Counted from the first letter of the stretch, positions 21,901-33,789 are shown. The stretch: DNA of 64,000 nt from Agrostemma githago (GCA_958450325.1 OY288243.1:33139678-33203677); one strand, 5' to 3'. Notes: generated by a model from the sequence alone, not told the origin. Numbers and translations are program-made.

Positions 21901-24900
21901 TCGCTATTTTGATATGATGCTATCCTTTTAAAGTTTCTAAATATAGAAGTTTCCTAAAATAGAAAGTTTCCTCTTTTGGAAGGCGATCCATTTTCCCTTT
22001 TGTTCTCTTATTGTTTACAATGATTATATCTTTTAAGTATCGATAATGACCCTGTTTTGGAGTTATGGAATAAGGACAAGTGTGGGTTTAGAGTAATATA
22101 GTCTGGGATGCACGTTTTGCCATCAACTGTAAGGCTGATGTGTCTTTATGGGGCACATTGGTTGTTGAACTGAGCATGGTTTGTGTTCAGGAGAGTGTAT
22201 ATTTACCTTAAACTTAGATATCGCATCGTGTAAGTCGCGTCGGGTTGAACTGGATATGTTTTGTATCCAGGAGGGGTGTATACTACTTAAACCAGGACCT
22301 CGCTGCACGCAGTCCTGTTATAGTTGAGTTGCCTAGTTAGAGACTGAATTCTGTTATGAGTTAAGTCTACAGTTCTCGAAGCTAGTTTCTAGTATTGTCT
22401 TGGTGAAAGTCTAGATTCTACATTAACCCTATCCATAACGCCACATTGATTATTTTATTTATTATCGATATAAATTGGTTGCAGGTTGGCAAATATTTTA
22501 TGTTTCTTCGGAAACCCATTTTAGTATTTTGGTTTTGCGCTGAAAGCTTATTTTTATGAATAATGTTTTACTGTTTTCCGTTTTTTTTTTACTATTTTCA
22601 TATAATAGTAATTACAGTTTTAAAATCATGTTTTACGGCTGGGAGAACGTTGGCGTTGTTCCCCACTGATTGTGGCTGTTATGTTTTTAACATGGCAGGT
22701 ATATGTGTTTCTCTTCGGGTGGGCTAGTGAGCAGTTATGGATCCTGCTTATTTATTTTAATAATTATGTCTTGTGGATTGTTCAAACCTCCTTTTGTGAA
22801 TTGTTTTAAATTTTGGTCATTTTAGTTAAGGCCTATTGTTTGACTTTACCATTTTAATTATACTAAGACATAGTTACAGTGTGTTTTAATCTCAACTCTA
22901 CAGTGTTTCCGCCACTGTATCGCGTTAGATTTTCTAGGGGATTACACCTTCTCTTATTCCCCTGGCCGGCCAAATTAGTCTAGATACACATTGGATTCTC
23001 CTCCAATTTTTATTATAATTTATGCTTAAAACCTTTTCTTTCTCCCTTCATTCATTTACTTTCATAAAATTTATTCAACATCATCTTTCCTTCCCCTTTG
23101 GCCGAGTATTCATCCATCTTCCCTTGGCTGATTCTTGCTTAATCCTCTCATTTTTATCGTCGAATTAATTCTCTTTCCGATCCCTTCGTTAAGGTAATAA
23201 TCGATGTCGTTTTCGATCATTATTCACCTTGATTTTATTAGTTTTTCTCATGGTATTTTTCTGCCATGATTTTTATATATTGTAGGATTTGTGGACGATC
23301 TCGAGGCTGAGGAGTATATTATCGATTCAGACTTGGATTAGAGGTAACGTCGATGTTACTCGGTATTTCATGATTTTAATTGTATAATTGCATGTATATT
23401 TTTATATTTCATTTTTGACAATTTGTCAATAATCAGTAAAAATTTTAAAAGTTGAAAATTTGCATGTTTCGGTATTTTTATCGCTTTTACGAGATTAACG
23501 ATTAAATTGTTATATTAATTTGTAAAATCGTAATATTTGGCCTAAACTTGTAATATATGATTATATTTTGTAAAAATGAATTTTTTGATGATTTTTAACA
23601 ATTTATTATTTTCCTGATATTTTAGTTATCGATTATTGAATTATTACCGTTTACGAACAAAAACGATTAAAAGCCGATTTTTAGTTCTAGTACTTAAACA
23701 TTTTATTTTGATCTGATTTTTGACGTGAATAAAATTTATGGTGAAATAGAATTTTCTGAATGTTTTCATAATTTTTCGGAATTGTTAAGTGGATGAATTA
23801 ATTAATTACTTTAAGTCATCGTTTATCGTTAAAACCGCGTTTGTCGTTTAAATTCTCGATTTCTGGTCCTATGATTAAATCTGGAAAAAAATATGATTCT
23901 GATGATTTCATAATAAAATGTAATTTTATGATTTTTAGTGCTTTAATAAAATGTTAGGAACGATAAGTTTTATTAATGGAATCGTTAATTGTGAAAACGG
24001 GTTTAAAAGACGGTTTTAACGGGATTTATTAGGTCTGGAATTTTTGGAAATCTGGAAAATTAATATTTTCGGGAAAATCATGATTTTTAAGTTTAATAAT
24101 AATTTTTGGATATTAATAAAGTAAATCATTTTGTAATTACTATTTTTATTAATCGTTATTGTCGATATTAGACGATTAACGAGAAAACCCTTTAAAAACC
24201 GAGTCTAAGTATTCTGGAAAATTTTCTTTTCTGGACAGAATGTCCATAAATATATTTTAGCTATTTTACATAATATTTTGACTATTTATTAAAGTCTTTA
24301 ATTAATAGTAACGATTTTTGGACAAATTATGATTTATCGTTAAAAAGCTTCGTCTTACTCAAAAGAATTATTTTCCCAGCAATTTTGAAAAGATTTAAAT
24401 CTGAAACTTTAAGAGTTAAATCATCCCTTAACATACTCTAAATATATTCATTGGTTTAATTAAATAAAAGACGTTAAAAGATTTAATTTAACATTTGCCG
24501 TAAAATCCTAATTATAATCGTATTGTCGAAACAAATAATAATTAGGGAATTTTAGCTTTGTAACTTTTGAAAACACCCTGATTAGTAGTATTAAAATGCT
24601 TAAGACATTTTTAATCATTTTATAACACTTGTACGATATTTTAATAATGTCATAAACCCGAATGTTCTCGTTTTAGAAATTAATATCGTTAAGGCCGAAA
24701 GTATTAGTTTTATAAATCTATATCGTTTACTAAAAATGTTGAATTAGTATAAACTAATATTTTTACTATTTTGATATGATGTTATTTTAGTAAAGTTTCT
24801 AAAAATAGAAGTTTCCTAAAATAGAAAGTTTCCTCTTTTAGAATATTATGATTACTCCTTTTATTTCCATATTGTTTACAATGATTATATCTGATAACTA

Positions 24901-25792
24901 TCGATAATGACCCTGTTTTGGAGTTATGGAATAAGGACAAGTGTGGGTTTAGAGTAATATAGTCTAGGATGTACGTTTTGCCATCAACTGTAAGGCTGGT
25001 GTGTCTTTATGGGGCACATTGGTTGTTGAACTGAGCATGGTTTGTGTTCAGGAGAGTGTATGTTTACTTTAAACTTAGATATCGCATCGTATAAGTCGCG
25101 TCGGGTTGAACTGAATATGGTTTGTATCCAGGAGGGGTGTGCACTACTTAAACCAGGACCTCGTTGCACGCAGTCCTGTTATAGTTGAGCTGCCTAGTTA
25201 GAGACTGAATTCTGTTATGAGTTAAGTCTACAGTTCTCGAAACTAGTTTCTAGTATTATCCTAGTGAAAGTCTATATTCTACATTAATCATAACGTCATT
25301 TTGATTATTTTATTTATTATCGATATAAATTGGTTGCAGGTTGGCAAATATTTTTATGTTTCTTCGGAAACCCATTTTATTACTTTGGTTTACGCTGAAA
25401 GCTTATTTTTAATATGTTGTTTTTACTGTTTTCCATTTTTACTATTTTTCTATAGTAGTAATTACAGTTTTCAAATCCTGTCATACGGCTGGGAGAACGT
25501 TGACGTTACTCCCCACTGATTGTGGCTGTTATGTTTTAACATGACAGGTATACTTGTTTCCGGGTGTGGGCTAGCGGGCATTGTGGATCCTGCTCATTTT
25601 CTTTTAATAATTATGTCTTGTGGAATGTTTAAACCCCCATTTGTGGATTGTTTAAATTTTGGCCATTTTATTTTAGGCCTATTCTTTGACTTTACCGTTT
25701 TAATTTTACTAAGACATAGTTACAGCGAGTTTTAATCCCGACTCTACACTGTTTTCGCCACTATATCGCGTTAGAATTTCTAGGGGAATACA
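18984..25792 (+). repeat. Tekay-like 3' LTR, split by a solo LTR
   Basis: Pieces 18984-19596 and 22952-25792 make about 3454 bp, running TGTAACACTT...GGGAATACA. The sequence is AT-rich and non-coding. It follows the polypurine tract directly. Confidence 0.8.
19597..22946 (+). mobile_element. Solo Tekay-like LTR, 3350 bp
   Basis: Begins TGTAACACCCGC and ends GGGGATTACA, flanked by the 5-bp duplication CCTTC (19592-19596 and 22947-22951). It lies in the same orientation within a related LTR and is about as long, so this stretch looks like a tandem LTR until the target duplication is noticed. No internal region: a product of LTR-LTR recombination. Confidence 0.88.
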
Positions 25793-28429
25793 GGGATGAG
25801 CAAACATCGAGAAACGCGCCTGAGGCCCACCCGGCACTCGACGCGTTAGGGTTAAAGGGAAGCCTTAACCTCGAAAGACTAAGATATGCATCTTCTTCGT
25901 TTTGGAAAGTTTTGATATCGGATCTTCAAAACTTTGACAGCTTGAGCTCTGGCGCCTGAAGACTAAACTGCCTCACACCAGGCGTCTGAAGTCTGAGTCG
26001 CTGGACACCGGGCGTCCATATGGGCGACGAGGACCGAAAACACCTATAAATACCCCCTACCTCATTCATTCGACACACAATCACGAGTTTGTGCCTACTT
26101 CTCCACCACTCGTTCTTCCCTCTCTTTTTCTCGCTTAGGGCTCGCACTCTGACACCCGAAGCAAACGATCCACTCGATCGTAGTCTCGATAAGCGAAATC
26201 GACGTTACTCCTCACTTTCGAGCACCTCACTCGAACCCGAGGTGCCTGTGTTCGATTAGCTACTCCGAGTCTAGCAACAGAGTTCTGCCGGATTAGCCGC
26301 AGAACTAGCAAATAGTAACGGAGTTCTGCCGGATTAGCCGACGGTAACGGAACTCTGCCGAAATCACCAGGCGAGCTAGTTGGATCCGCCCTTCGAAGTC
26401 GAACCGTCACTAGGTTGTCATCTAAATAAAACTTTACATTCATGTACATTTAATATGCACTACGATAATGTCAAATGTGGACACTAGGTCCATTACACGT
26501 ACTAAAACACGTAACGTCCCAACTTCAATCATAAACACCAAAACACCCTAAATAGACCCGAGTAATTTCGAGATCCGTTCTCAACTATCTATGCATCATG
26601 TCCCGTTTAGCGTATACTCCGAGGGTGCAACTCCTCACTATGTGATTTACTTACATTCGCATTTACCGCTTTCGTATGATTTATTGCTTTTATGACCTTA
26701 TAATCGCATGCTAAATCACCTAACACGGAAATCAAAACGTAAACAAACTAAAACTGAACAAAGCGATGGTCGGGTTCCGTATTAGTCTCACTGCTCACCT
26801 TACATGGTTCGACGCATCCCAATTAATACCAAATCGACGCATCTTAAGCAGAATACCGGGTAAGGTATACCAAGAGAATGACTAATATTCGTATTATCAC
26901 GTTAAAACTGATTTGCTAATACGTATAATACTAGTACTCTCTACTCTCCTATGTGCATCTTTTCATGGCCTGCTTGTCACGTGAAATCGCATGCGAAGAA
27001 TGTAAACAATATTACTTCGACGACAAAACTTACTTATCCTTTAAACAACCGACACAGCAAAAGGCATAGGGTTAAAACAATGGATGTTACCGTACTTTCG
27101 TCACAACAAAGGAACAAAGTAATCAGTCCACCGACTGATTAGTAGAGGCCGCTACGTGCGGGCGGGATTGGGTGTCGATGTCTAGCAAACGTTGGCTTCC
27201 CAATGCGTACCCGTACCCCTTACTAAGAATCGACGGTTTCCGGATGTCCGAAACCATTGGCAATGAGAGTCAATCCAGGCATGGAGTGCTTAAGGGTACA
27301 AGTCTTTATCTTTAGGTCCCGTGCCCCTTAGCTTTGAGCCGGCTAAGGATCAAAGTTGACTTGAACGGTTTCTGAGTCCCCATAATTGACTCGGTGGCGA
27401 CTCCACAAATCGGCAACAAATTCGGTTCACTAAAAAGGTCGCCTTACCAAACATATCGGCCTTTAAACATTTACAACCACGACTTGATCGATTCCAACGG
27501 AAACACGGGCGCAAGCGCCCGTCTAGTACAAGTCCGGATCGTCATCCGAATCGAGGTCCGACACATCGCCCCGAACTGGAGATCGGATCGACCCCCGACC
27601 GGGATGGGGCCGCGTGGGTGGCCTCCGTGATCAAGACCGGGTAGGTCCCGTGTGGGCGCGTGCGAGGCGCCGGGCGGTGCAGACGTATGTCCACAGTTTG
27701 GCGACTCCGCTGGGGATTTGGAAACAAGTGTCCAGCGGTGGTGTAACTCGAACGAGGTCGGTGAAGCTCATTTCCTAGTTTCTTGTTGTGGTCACTACAG
27801 GTTTTGGCCCTAAAAAGCCCACCCTAATCGAAATTAGGACCAATCGACCTCTTCGCGGTAAGATCGTTACGGACACGTGGAGAGATCCTCGGTCGACGCT
27901 CCGGCCGCCTAACGCGCATCCCGCGGTTATACCAAACGAGTGGTTCTAAGTAGACGGTACGACACTCATCTCCTCAGATGACCTGTCGTAAACCTAGGCA
28001 AAGACTATTCGTGGGCGGTAGCCTACCCTAACCTACCCGTGTCTGCATCCTGCATGAGTGTACGCTTTCCTAGGTATGTGTAGTGTGTTTTAACAACCGG
28101 AATAAAACACTAAAATCTGGATTCAACCACAACAACATATTCAACCGCACTCAACTCCGTTTTCAAAAAAGAAACATCTTCTATTCAAAACTACCTTTTG
28201 AGCGCCGATGCCCCAGACAAATTAAAATTATTTTCAAAAACATTTTAAAACAAATTAAAACTGAACTTTTGCCTATCCAAAGCCGGGGTATCTCCCTATA
28301 AATACCCCACCTCCTAAATATAATTAAGGACGACAACTATACATACCTTGCAACCTTACACTTTTTCACAATACAAGACTACGATTTACAACCTTATAAT
28401 CTTCCATCTCTCCACTTAAACCGCCATAA
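25793..28429 (+). mobile_element. Tat/Ogre-like LTR and leader region
   Basis: A TATA box in CCTATAAATACCCCC near 26042 and, further on, the sequence CCACA at 27691-27695 followed by TGGCGACTCCGCTGGGGA (27699-27716), which I recognise as a primer-site motif typical of Tat/Ogre-type plant gypsy elements. The segment 27141-27270 is related to 62839-62970. The left LTR end was not found and no coding domain is visible before the T array interrupts at 28430. Confidence 0.5.
27699..27716 (+). promoter_or_regulatory. Probable primer-binding site of the Tat/Ogre-like element
   Basis: TGGCGACTCCGCTGGGGA lies three bases after a CCACA that would be the LTR end. The TGG start fits pairing with a tRNA 3' CCA end. 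Lineage assignment is from memory of this motif. Confidence 0.5.
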
Positions 28430-28434
28430 CTCTC

Positions 28435-29235
28435 TGATGTGAGTTAGAATAAACTTTGAACAAGTGATTTGGAGATTGATAGTAAATTGAAATGAACGAA
28501 ACAAAGCAACGAAATCAGGTTGAAATAGTTGCTGTAAAGTGATGATAGAACGTAACCAAGGATAGTGTGCTAAGTGAGATAGACCTATACCTCAACAAAG
28601 CGGGTGCTAATTCAAACACTCGATTGAAATAGCGAGTATAGATCTTGTAACGCGACTTACTCTAATACTTTGTCTTGTGAACTACAAAGACGAAAAGAAA
28701 AGCAAAGCTTAACTCAGATTTTGTTTGATAAAGGTTGAATGTTTTATTCATCAAGTACTTGGCTATTTATAGCCTACAAAACGACCCAAAGAGAGGCCAA
28801 CCAGAATAGTCAAGCCTCTTAAAGTGGGTGATACAAACAAAGAAAGGGAAAAGAATTTAGACAACTAGATACAATGAACAAGTGTGACCACTAGCAACCA
28901 CTATTTTGCTCCATTTCAGATGCATCCTTCTTTGTTTGCTCGAGTAGTTTTGATTAAAGGGACTTGAAAACAGCAGCTCTTCTCCTCGGGAATTTATTGA
29001 AAACTTTAAAGAAAATCGAGGCAAAAGAAACAATTCCGTCAAAGAATTTAATAGCAGCGTTTTTCAATGCACAACTGACTTGTTTGGGGCATAACTTCGT
29101 CAATGAACCTTCATGAGCAGTCATTGGAAAGATAAGCTCGAAATCTATCTCTTCCATTTTGAATGACTACGAAATTCCAAGTATAACTCGAGATATGGAC
29201 CGATCAAAACAACGCTGCAAAATGAACTCGCGTCA
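28435..29235 (-). repeat. T1 LTR-a
   Basis: 801 bp, minus-strand TGACGCGAG start at 29235 and AACTCACATCA end at 28435. It is 11 bp shorter than the other LTRs because ACTTGTTCAAT between two CAAT words is missing. It has the GAGTT variant at the outer end, where LTR-b to LTR-e have GATTT. Confidence 0.85.
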
Positions 29236-29658
29236 TACTCTCCTTCTTTGAAAAAGAATTGTCCTCAATTCTTGTAACAAGTATCCCACCTAGATCAAAT
29301 ACAAAATTAGTTAGAATCAACGCATCCTCACTCCAAATAGACATAAGTGTGGGTAACATTGGTATTATGGCTAGACCACAAGCTCGACTCCTTTTCAAAT
29401 AGGTGCTGTTTTGAATGCTTGTGAACTCTACTTTGCTTGTGAACATGGATCAAGTATCTTTTGTTGCTCCTCAAAGTATTCCACAAGCACAATCCCTTTA
29501 CTCTACATGTTTGTTTTGGCTAAGATCAGAATTTGTTTCTTCATGCGCAACCCATTTGGCTCACAATGATCTTCATATTCATCGAAAATTGGAGGTAACG
29601 ACGGATCAAAAACCAAACTTTCCTCGCTTGTATTTTCCAACGAGAAATTTCCAGCCAT
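29204..29658 (-). pseudogene. T-family small ORF, internal-a, broken
   Basis: Start MAGNFSLENTSEESL at 29658. A stop replaces Glu after AKTNM at 29503 and a 4-base loss near 29450 shifts the frame; the remainder (FTSKVEFTSIQ to RVHFAALF) ends in the LTR at 29204. No enzymatic motif. Primer site at 29886-29897. Confidence 0.7.
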
Positions 29659-29901
29659 CTTTTTTTTGAATAGTACTACGTGAACAGTACTAATTCGTGA
29701 ACAGTTTTTTTTTGAAAATAAATCGAACTTCCACAAGAACCACGAGATAATCAAAACCGATTAACCCTCGAACTACCCCGCTCGAGTTTAACCTTTGAAT
29801 TCTAATCGCAATCAGAAATTCAACTAACAACTTGGTTTCGACACTCCTTGGACCGTCTTGATTTTAAGAAAAATCAAGAGTTGTAGCTCTGATACCACTA
29901 A

Positions 29902-29993
29902 TTATGTGATTTAGAATAAACTTTGAACAAGTGATTTGAAGATTGATAGTAAATTGAAATGAACGAAACAAAGCAACGAAATCAGGTTGAAAT
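29902..29993 (-). repeat. T1 LTR-b, 92-bp remnant
   Basis: Outer end of an LTR with the terminal change TTATGTGATTT shared by LTR-c and LTR-d but not LTR-a or LTR-e. It stops where P4 begins; the rest of this LTR and about 115 bp of internal-b are missing. Confidence 0.75.
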
Positions 29994-30272
29994 TGATCCG
30001 AATGAAGAGGCTAAAGAACTCAATGAAGTAACACTAGCTCCTAATAGTTCTAGTCAAGCCACATTAGCACCTCCTACCAGCCTAGTAGTGTGCCTCCTCC
30101 AAGTAATAAGTTAGCTCGTATGGGGACGAATAAAAGAGCAAAGAAGTCAAGGTAAATTGAAGGCATTAACTTGGGTTCACACCATGGCTATGTTCACATA
30201 GTGTGCACATCCTCAAGCTTTGTTTTTGGCTCCATGTTCACACAAGGTGCCGCGGGTGATTGCTCTTGGTTA

Positions 30273-30348
30273 AGCTTTGTTATTAGCTCCTAGCTTTGTT
30301 ATTAGCTCCTAGCTTTGTAATTAGCTCCTAGCTTTGTTATTAGCTCCA
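30273..30348 (+). repeat. Four 19-bp tandem repeats in LTR U3
   Basis: Units of AGCTTTGTTATTAGCTCCT at 30273, 30292, 30311 (one substitution) and 30330. They sit about 65-140 bp upstream of the TATA region, the usual place for enhancer repeats. Unit number varies among LTRs; the two P2 LTRs differ by exactly 19 bp. Confidence 0.8.
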
Positions 30349-30411
30349 TGTTCACATGGTTGTTAACTTTGTTTTTGTCACCCTAACCAGCCGGTTTAAG
30401 GGTCTCTTGTA

Positions 30412-30425
30412 GGCTATATATAGCC
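30412..30425 (+). promoter_or_regulatory. LTR TATA box within a perfect palindrome
   Basis: GGCTATATATAGCC is a 14-bp perfect palindrome present in most CRM-like LTRs of the window. The T family has GGCTATAAATAGCC at the matching place (for example 36104-36117). Confidence 0.65.
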
Positions 30426-30792
30426 ATCCATTTGAATGAATAAGGCATCCAATTTTCATATCAAAAACCTGAGTAAAGCTAAGCTTTCTTTTACGTCCTT
30501 GTTGTTTACAAGACAAAGTCTAGAGTAAGTCACGTTACAAGCTCTAAACTCGCTACTTCAATCGCGTGTTTGATTTAGCACCCGCTTTGTTGGAGTATAG
30601 GTCTACTTCACTAAGCATACTATCCTTTGGTTACGGTTTATTCATCCTTAAACTATCCCTACATTCTGTTTTGGTTACTTTGTTTACGTTCATTTCAGAA
30701 TACTAATCCATCTTTACGTTCTTGTTTCAAAGTTCATCTTAACTCACATCATTAGTGGTATCAGAGCTTTGGTCATCCATTAGACGTAAAGC

Positions 30793-31533
30793 ATGGCAGG
30801 AGTATTGAACTTTGAAGACTCTTGTTTCTTGGAGAACCTAAGGAGAGAGCCGGTGGACAAAGTGAACGAACTTCCTAAGTCCAATGGTGAAACTGATCCT
30901 GAAGTCTACTTGGGAGAAAAGGAGGAAGAAGGAAAAGACTATGAGCTCCCAACGTATGGTAATGTTTTAGTACTACGTACACTTCATGCTAAACCCATCC
31001 CACACAACACCGAACAAAGAGATCAACTCTTTCACACTAAGTGTCTAGTTAATACCAAATGGTGTAGTTTGATTATTGATGGAGGTAGTTGTACGAATGT
31101 TGCCTCTACTGAAATGGTAACTAAGTTAGGTCTAACCACTACCAATCACCCTAGACCGTATGCATTACATTGGTTAGATGATGGAAACAAAATAAAGGTC
31201 ACAAAACAAGTAAGAGTAGGTTTAACTATGGGGTCTTATGTCGATGAAGTTCTTTGTGATGTTATCCCTATGGATGCTTGTCATATACTTTTGGGGCGTC
31301 CTTGGCAGTTTGATAGGGATGTGGTACACCATGGGAGAAAAAATGAATACGAGTTGAGGGACAAGGGAAAGAAAATCATTCTAAAACCTATGACTCCCCA
31401 AGCTGTTAGAGCTATGACCTCCAACAAAACCAAGAAGCCTAACCTTACCATCTTTGCGAGTGAGAGTGAAGTAGAACAGGCTTTACAAGGGGGGAGCGTG
31501 TCTTTGTCATGGTGGCTAGAGAGGAACCCGTAG
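30793..31533 (+). CDS. P4 protease ORF with gag deleted
   Basis: Starts MAGVLNFEDSCFLENL, keeps RREPVDKVNELPKSNG of the gag start, then passes from PEVYL to GEKEEEGKDYELPTYGN, removing capsid and zinc knuckle. Protease LIIDGGSCTNVAS is intact. A G6 run at 31489-31494 shifts the frame, so it ends at 31533, overlapping the RT frame by 25 bases. Confidence 0.8.
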   Translation: MAGVLNFEDSCFLENLRREPVDKVNELPKSNGETDPEVYLGEKEEEGKDYELPTYGNVLVLRTLHAKPIPHNTEQRDQLFHTKCLVNTKWCSLIIDGGSCTNVASTEMVTKLGLTTTNHPRPYALHWLDDGNKIKVTKQVRVGLTMGSYVDEVLCDVIPMDACHILLGRPWQFDRDVVHHGRKNEYELRDKGKKIILKPMTPQAVRAMTSNKTKKPNLTIFASESEVEQALQGGSVSLSWWLERNP

Positions 31534-32915
31534 TAGTTGAGAATAGGCTTGGAGGAAAGCCATTTGAGGAGTTGTTACACGAGTTTAAGGATGTCTTCCC
31601 CGAGGAATTACCCGTTGGTTTACCACCTATTAGAGGTATAGAACACCAAATCGACCTCATTCCAGGAGCAGCCTTACCCAACAAGGCATCATATAGGTGT
31701 AATCCGGAGGAGACTAAGGAATTACAAAGGCAAATTGATGAGTTAATGAGTCGAGGGTATGTACGGGAGAGCCTTAGTCCTTGTGCTGTTCCAGTCCTTT
31801 TAGTACCTAAGAAAGATGGGACTTGGAGAATGTGTGTAGATAGTAGAGCCGTTAACAACATCACCATCAAGTATAGATTTCCTATTCCAAGGTTGGATGA
31901 TATGTTGGACGAGCTTCATGGGGCAGTGGTCTTCTCCAAAATTGATCTAAGAAGTGGGTACCATCAAATCAGAATGAGGGAAGGTGATGAATGGAAGACC
32001 GCTTTCAAAACCAAGCATGGACTCTATGAGTGGACGGTCATGCCATTTGGTCTCACCAACGCTCCAAGCACGTTCATGGGGCTAATGAACGAAATACTTA
32101 AGGCCTACTTAGGTCGTTTTATTGTGGTTTACTTGGATGATATCCTTGTGTATAGCAGGTCTTTGGAGGAGCATATGGAGCACTTAAGACTACTATTTAC
32201 AACACTTCGTAAGCAACAACTCTTTGGAAAGAAGGAGAAGTGTGCTTTCTTTGTGGAAAGCGTAGTGTTCCTTGGCTACGTAGTGTCCAAAGAGGGAGTG
32301 TCAGTTGATCAAACCAAAGTGGAATCCATACGTACTTGGCCAATCCCTTCCACCATTACAGAAGTAAGGTCATTTCATGGTTTGGCTTCTTTTTACAGGA
32401 GATTCATTAAGGACTTTAGCACTATCACAAGTCCTATCACCGAATGCTTGAAGAAAGGCGCGTTTGTTTGGTCCAAAGCTGCCCAAGAAGCCTTTGAAGC
32501 CATCAAAGAGAAGTTATGTTCTGCTCCTATTCTAGCCCTTCCTGATTTCTCTCAACCATTTGAGGTGGAATGTGACGCTAGTGGAGTAGGAATTGGCGCT
32601 ATTCTTGTGCAAAATAGGCGTCCCATTGCCTACTTTTCAGAGAAACTCAATGGAGCGAGGCTGAACTATTGCACCTACGACAAGGAGTTCTATGCCATAG
32701 TAAGAGCTCTTGATCATTGGAGTCATTATCTTCGTACTAACCATTTTATTCTCCATTCAGATCATGAGTCCCTAAAGTACATCAATGGCCAGCAAAAGTT
32801 GAGTCCAAGGCATGCCAAGTGGGTGGAATTCTTGCAATCCTTTCATTTCTCTTCAAAGTACAAAGATGGTAAAAGTAACGTAGTAGCTGATGCACTATAT
32901 AGCCGGCCATTTTGA
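31509..32915 (+). pseudogene. P4 RT-RNase H, 3'-truncated
   Basis: RT (KIDLRSGYHQI, FGLTNAPSTF, YLDD) and RNase H (ECDASGVGIGAIL to VVADAL) are readable without stops, then the frame runs seven codons or so into LTR sequence (YSRPF) and stops. Integrase is missing. The junction uses the short shared CTATA. Confidence 0.82.
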
Positions 32916-33232
32916 AGGAATAAACACATCCAATTTGCATATCAAAAACCTGAGTAAAGCTAAGCTTTCTTTTACGTCCTTGTAGTTCACAAGACAAAGT
33001 CTAGAGTGAGTCGCGTTACAAGCTCTAAACTCGCTATTTCAATTGAGTGTTTGATCTAGCAACCGCTTTGTTGAAGTATAGGTCTACTTCACCTAGCATA
33101 CTATCTTTGGTTACGGTTTATTCATCCTTAAAACTATCCTTTCTTTCTGTTTTGGTTACTCATTCACGTTCCATTTCAGAATACTAATCCATCTTTACAT
33201 TCTTGTTTCAAAGTTCATATCAACTCACATCA
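32894..33232 (+). repeat. P4 3' LTR fragment of a different subtype
   Basis: Covers TATA region to AACTCACATCA. It matches the LTR subtype of G1 and S1 rather than its own 5' LTR. Followed by GTAAC within T internal-b. Confidence 0.8.
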
Positions 33233-33789
33233 GTAACATTGGTATTATGGCTAGATCACAAGCTCGACTCCTTTTCAAATAGGTGCTGTTTTGAATGCTT
33301 GTGAACTCTACTTTGCTTGTGAACAAGGATGGATCAAGTATCTTTTGTTGCTCCTCAAAGTATTCCACAAGCACAATCCCTTTACTCTACATGTTTATTT
33401 TGGCTAAGATCAGAATTTGTTTCTTCATGCGCAACCCATTTGGCTCACAATGATCTTCATATTCATCGATAATTGGAGGTAACGACGGATCAAAAACCAA
33501 ACTTTCCTCGCTTGTATTTTCCAACTAGAAAATTCCAGCCATCTTTTTTTGGAATAGTACTACGTGAACAGTACTAATTCGTGAACAGTTTTTTTTTTTT
33601 TGAAAATAAATCGAAATTCAACAAGAACCACGAGATAATCAAAACCGATTAACCCTCGAACTACCTCGCTCGAGTTTAACCTTTGAATTCTAATCGCAAT
33701 CAGAAATTCAACTAACAACTTGGTTTCGACACTCCTTGGACCGTCTTGATTTTAAGAAAAATCAAGAGTTGTAGCTCTGATACCACTAA
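33233..33789 (-). pseudogene. T1 internal-b with broken small ORF
   Basis: The ORF start at 33542 reads MAGIF and then a stop (TCG to TAG at codon 6), identical to the break in internal-c. The lower part is cut off by P4. Primer site at 33774-33785. Confidence 0.72.

Larger units (their letters stand above)
14531..25792 (+). mobile_element. Decayed Tekay/Del-like chromovirus, 5'-truncated
   Basis: Contains gag (from inside the capsid), zinc knuckle, protease, RT, RNase H, integrase, a C-terminal chromodomain-like region, a polypurine tract (TAGTGGGGAGGA, 18971-18982) and a 3' LTR starting TGTAACACTTGC at 18984. The 3' LTR is split by a solo LTR and ends ...GGGGAATACA at 25792. The 5' LTR and gag start are missing. 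Several stops and frameshifts make it inactive. Long LTR (about 3.45 kb) and C-terminal chromodomain support the Tekay/Del lineage. Confidence 0.82.
29994..30751 (+). repeat. P4 5' LTR with U3 tandem repeat and TATA palindrome
   Basis: TGATCCGAAT...CACATCA. Contains four 19-bp units AGCTTTGTTATTAGCTCCT in tandem (30273-30348) and the palindromic TATA region at 30412-30425. The TATA box implies transcription start a short distance downstream. Confidence 0.85.
29994..33232 (+). mobile_element. P4: CRM-like pol element, rearranged
   Basis: 5' LTR 29994-30751 (758 bp), primer site at 30756-30767, protease and RT-RNase H, then an abrupt jump near 32894-32900 into the middle of a 3' LTR that runs to 33232. 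Integrase is lost. The flanks do not match (GAAAT on the left, GTAAC on the right) and lie in different parts of the T unit. The 3' LTR piece (CCGGCCATTTTGAAGG) is of the G1/solo subtype, unlike the 5' LTR (CATCCATTTGAATG). Recombination between two insertions is likely. Confidence 0.78.

Noticed and set aside
22123..25169. Two similar minus-strand 61-codon ORFs at 22123-22308 and 24984-25169
   Set aside because: They are the same position in two related Tekay-like LTRs, so the likeness reflects LTR homology rather than a gene.
27394..27727. ORFs in the Tat-like LTR region
   Set aside because: They lie just upstream of the primer-site motif, within LTR sequence, and show no retroelement domain.
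30756..30772. TGGTATCAGAGCTTTGG as part of a tRNA gene
   Set aside because: It lies four bases after an LTR end in every copy and has no cloverleaf around it; it is a primer site complementary to initiator tRNA-Met.
29989..33237. Target-site duplication for P4
   Set aside because: Left GAAAT and right GTAAC differ and come from different positions in the T unit.
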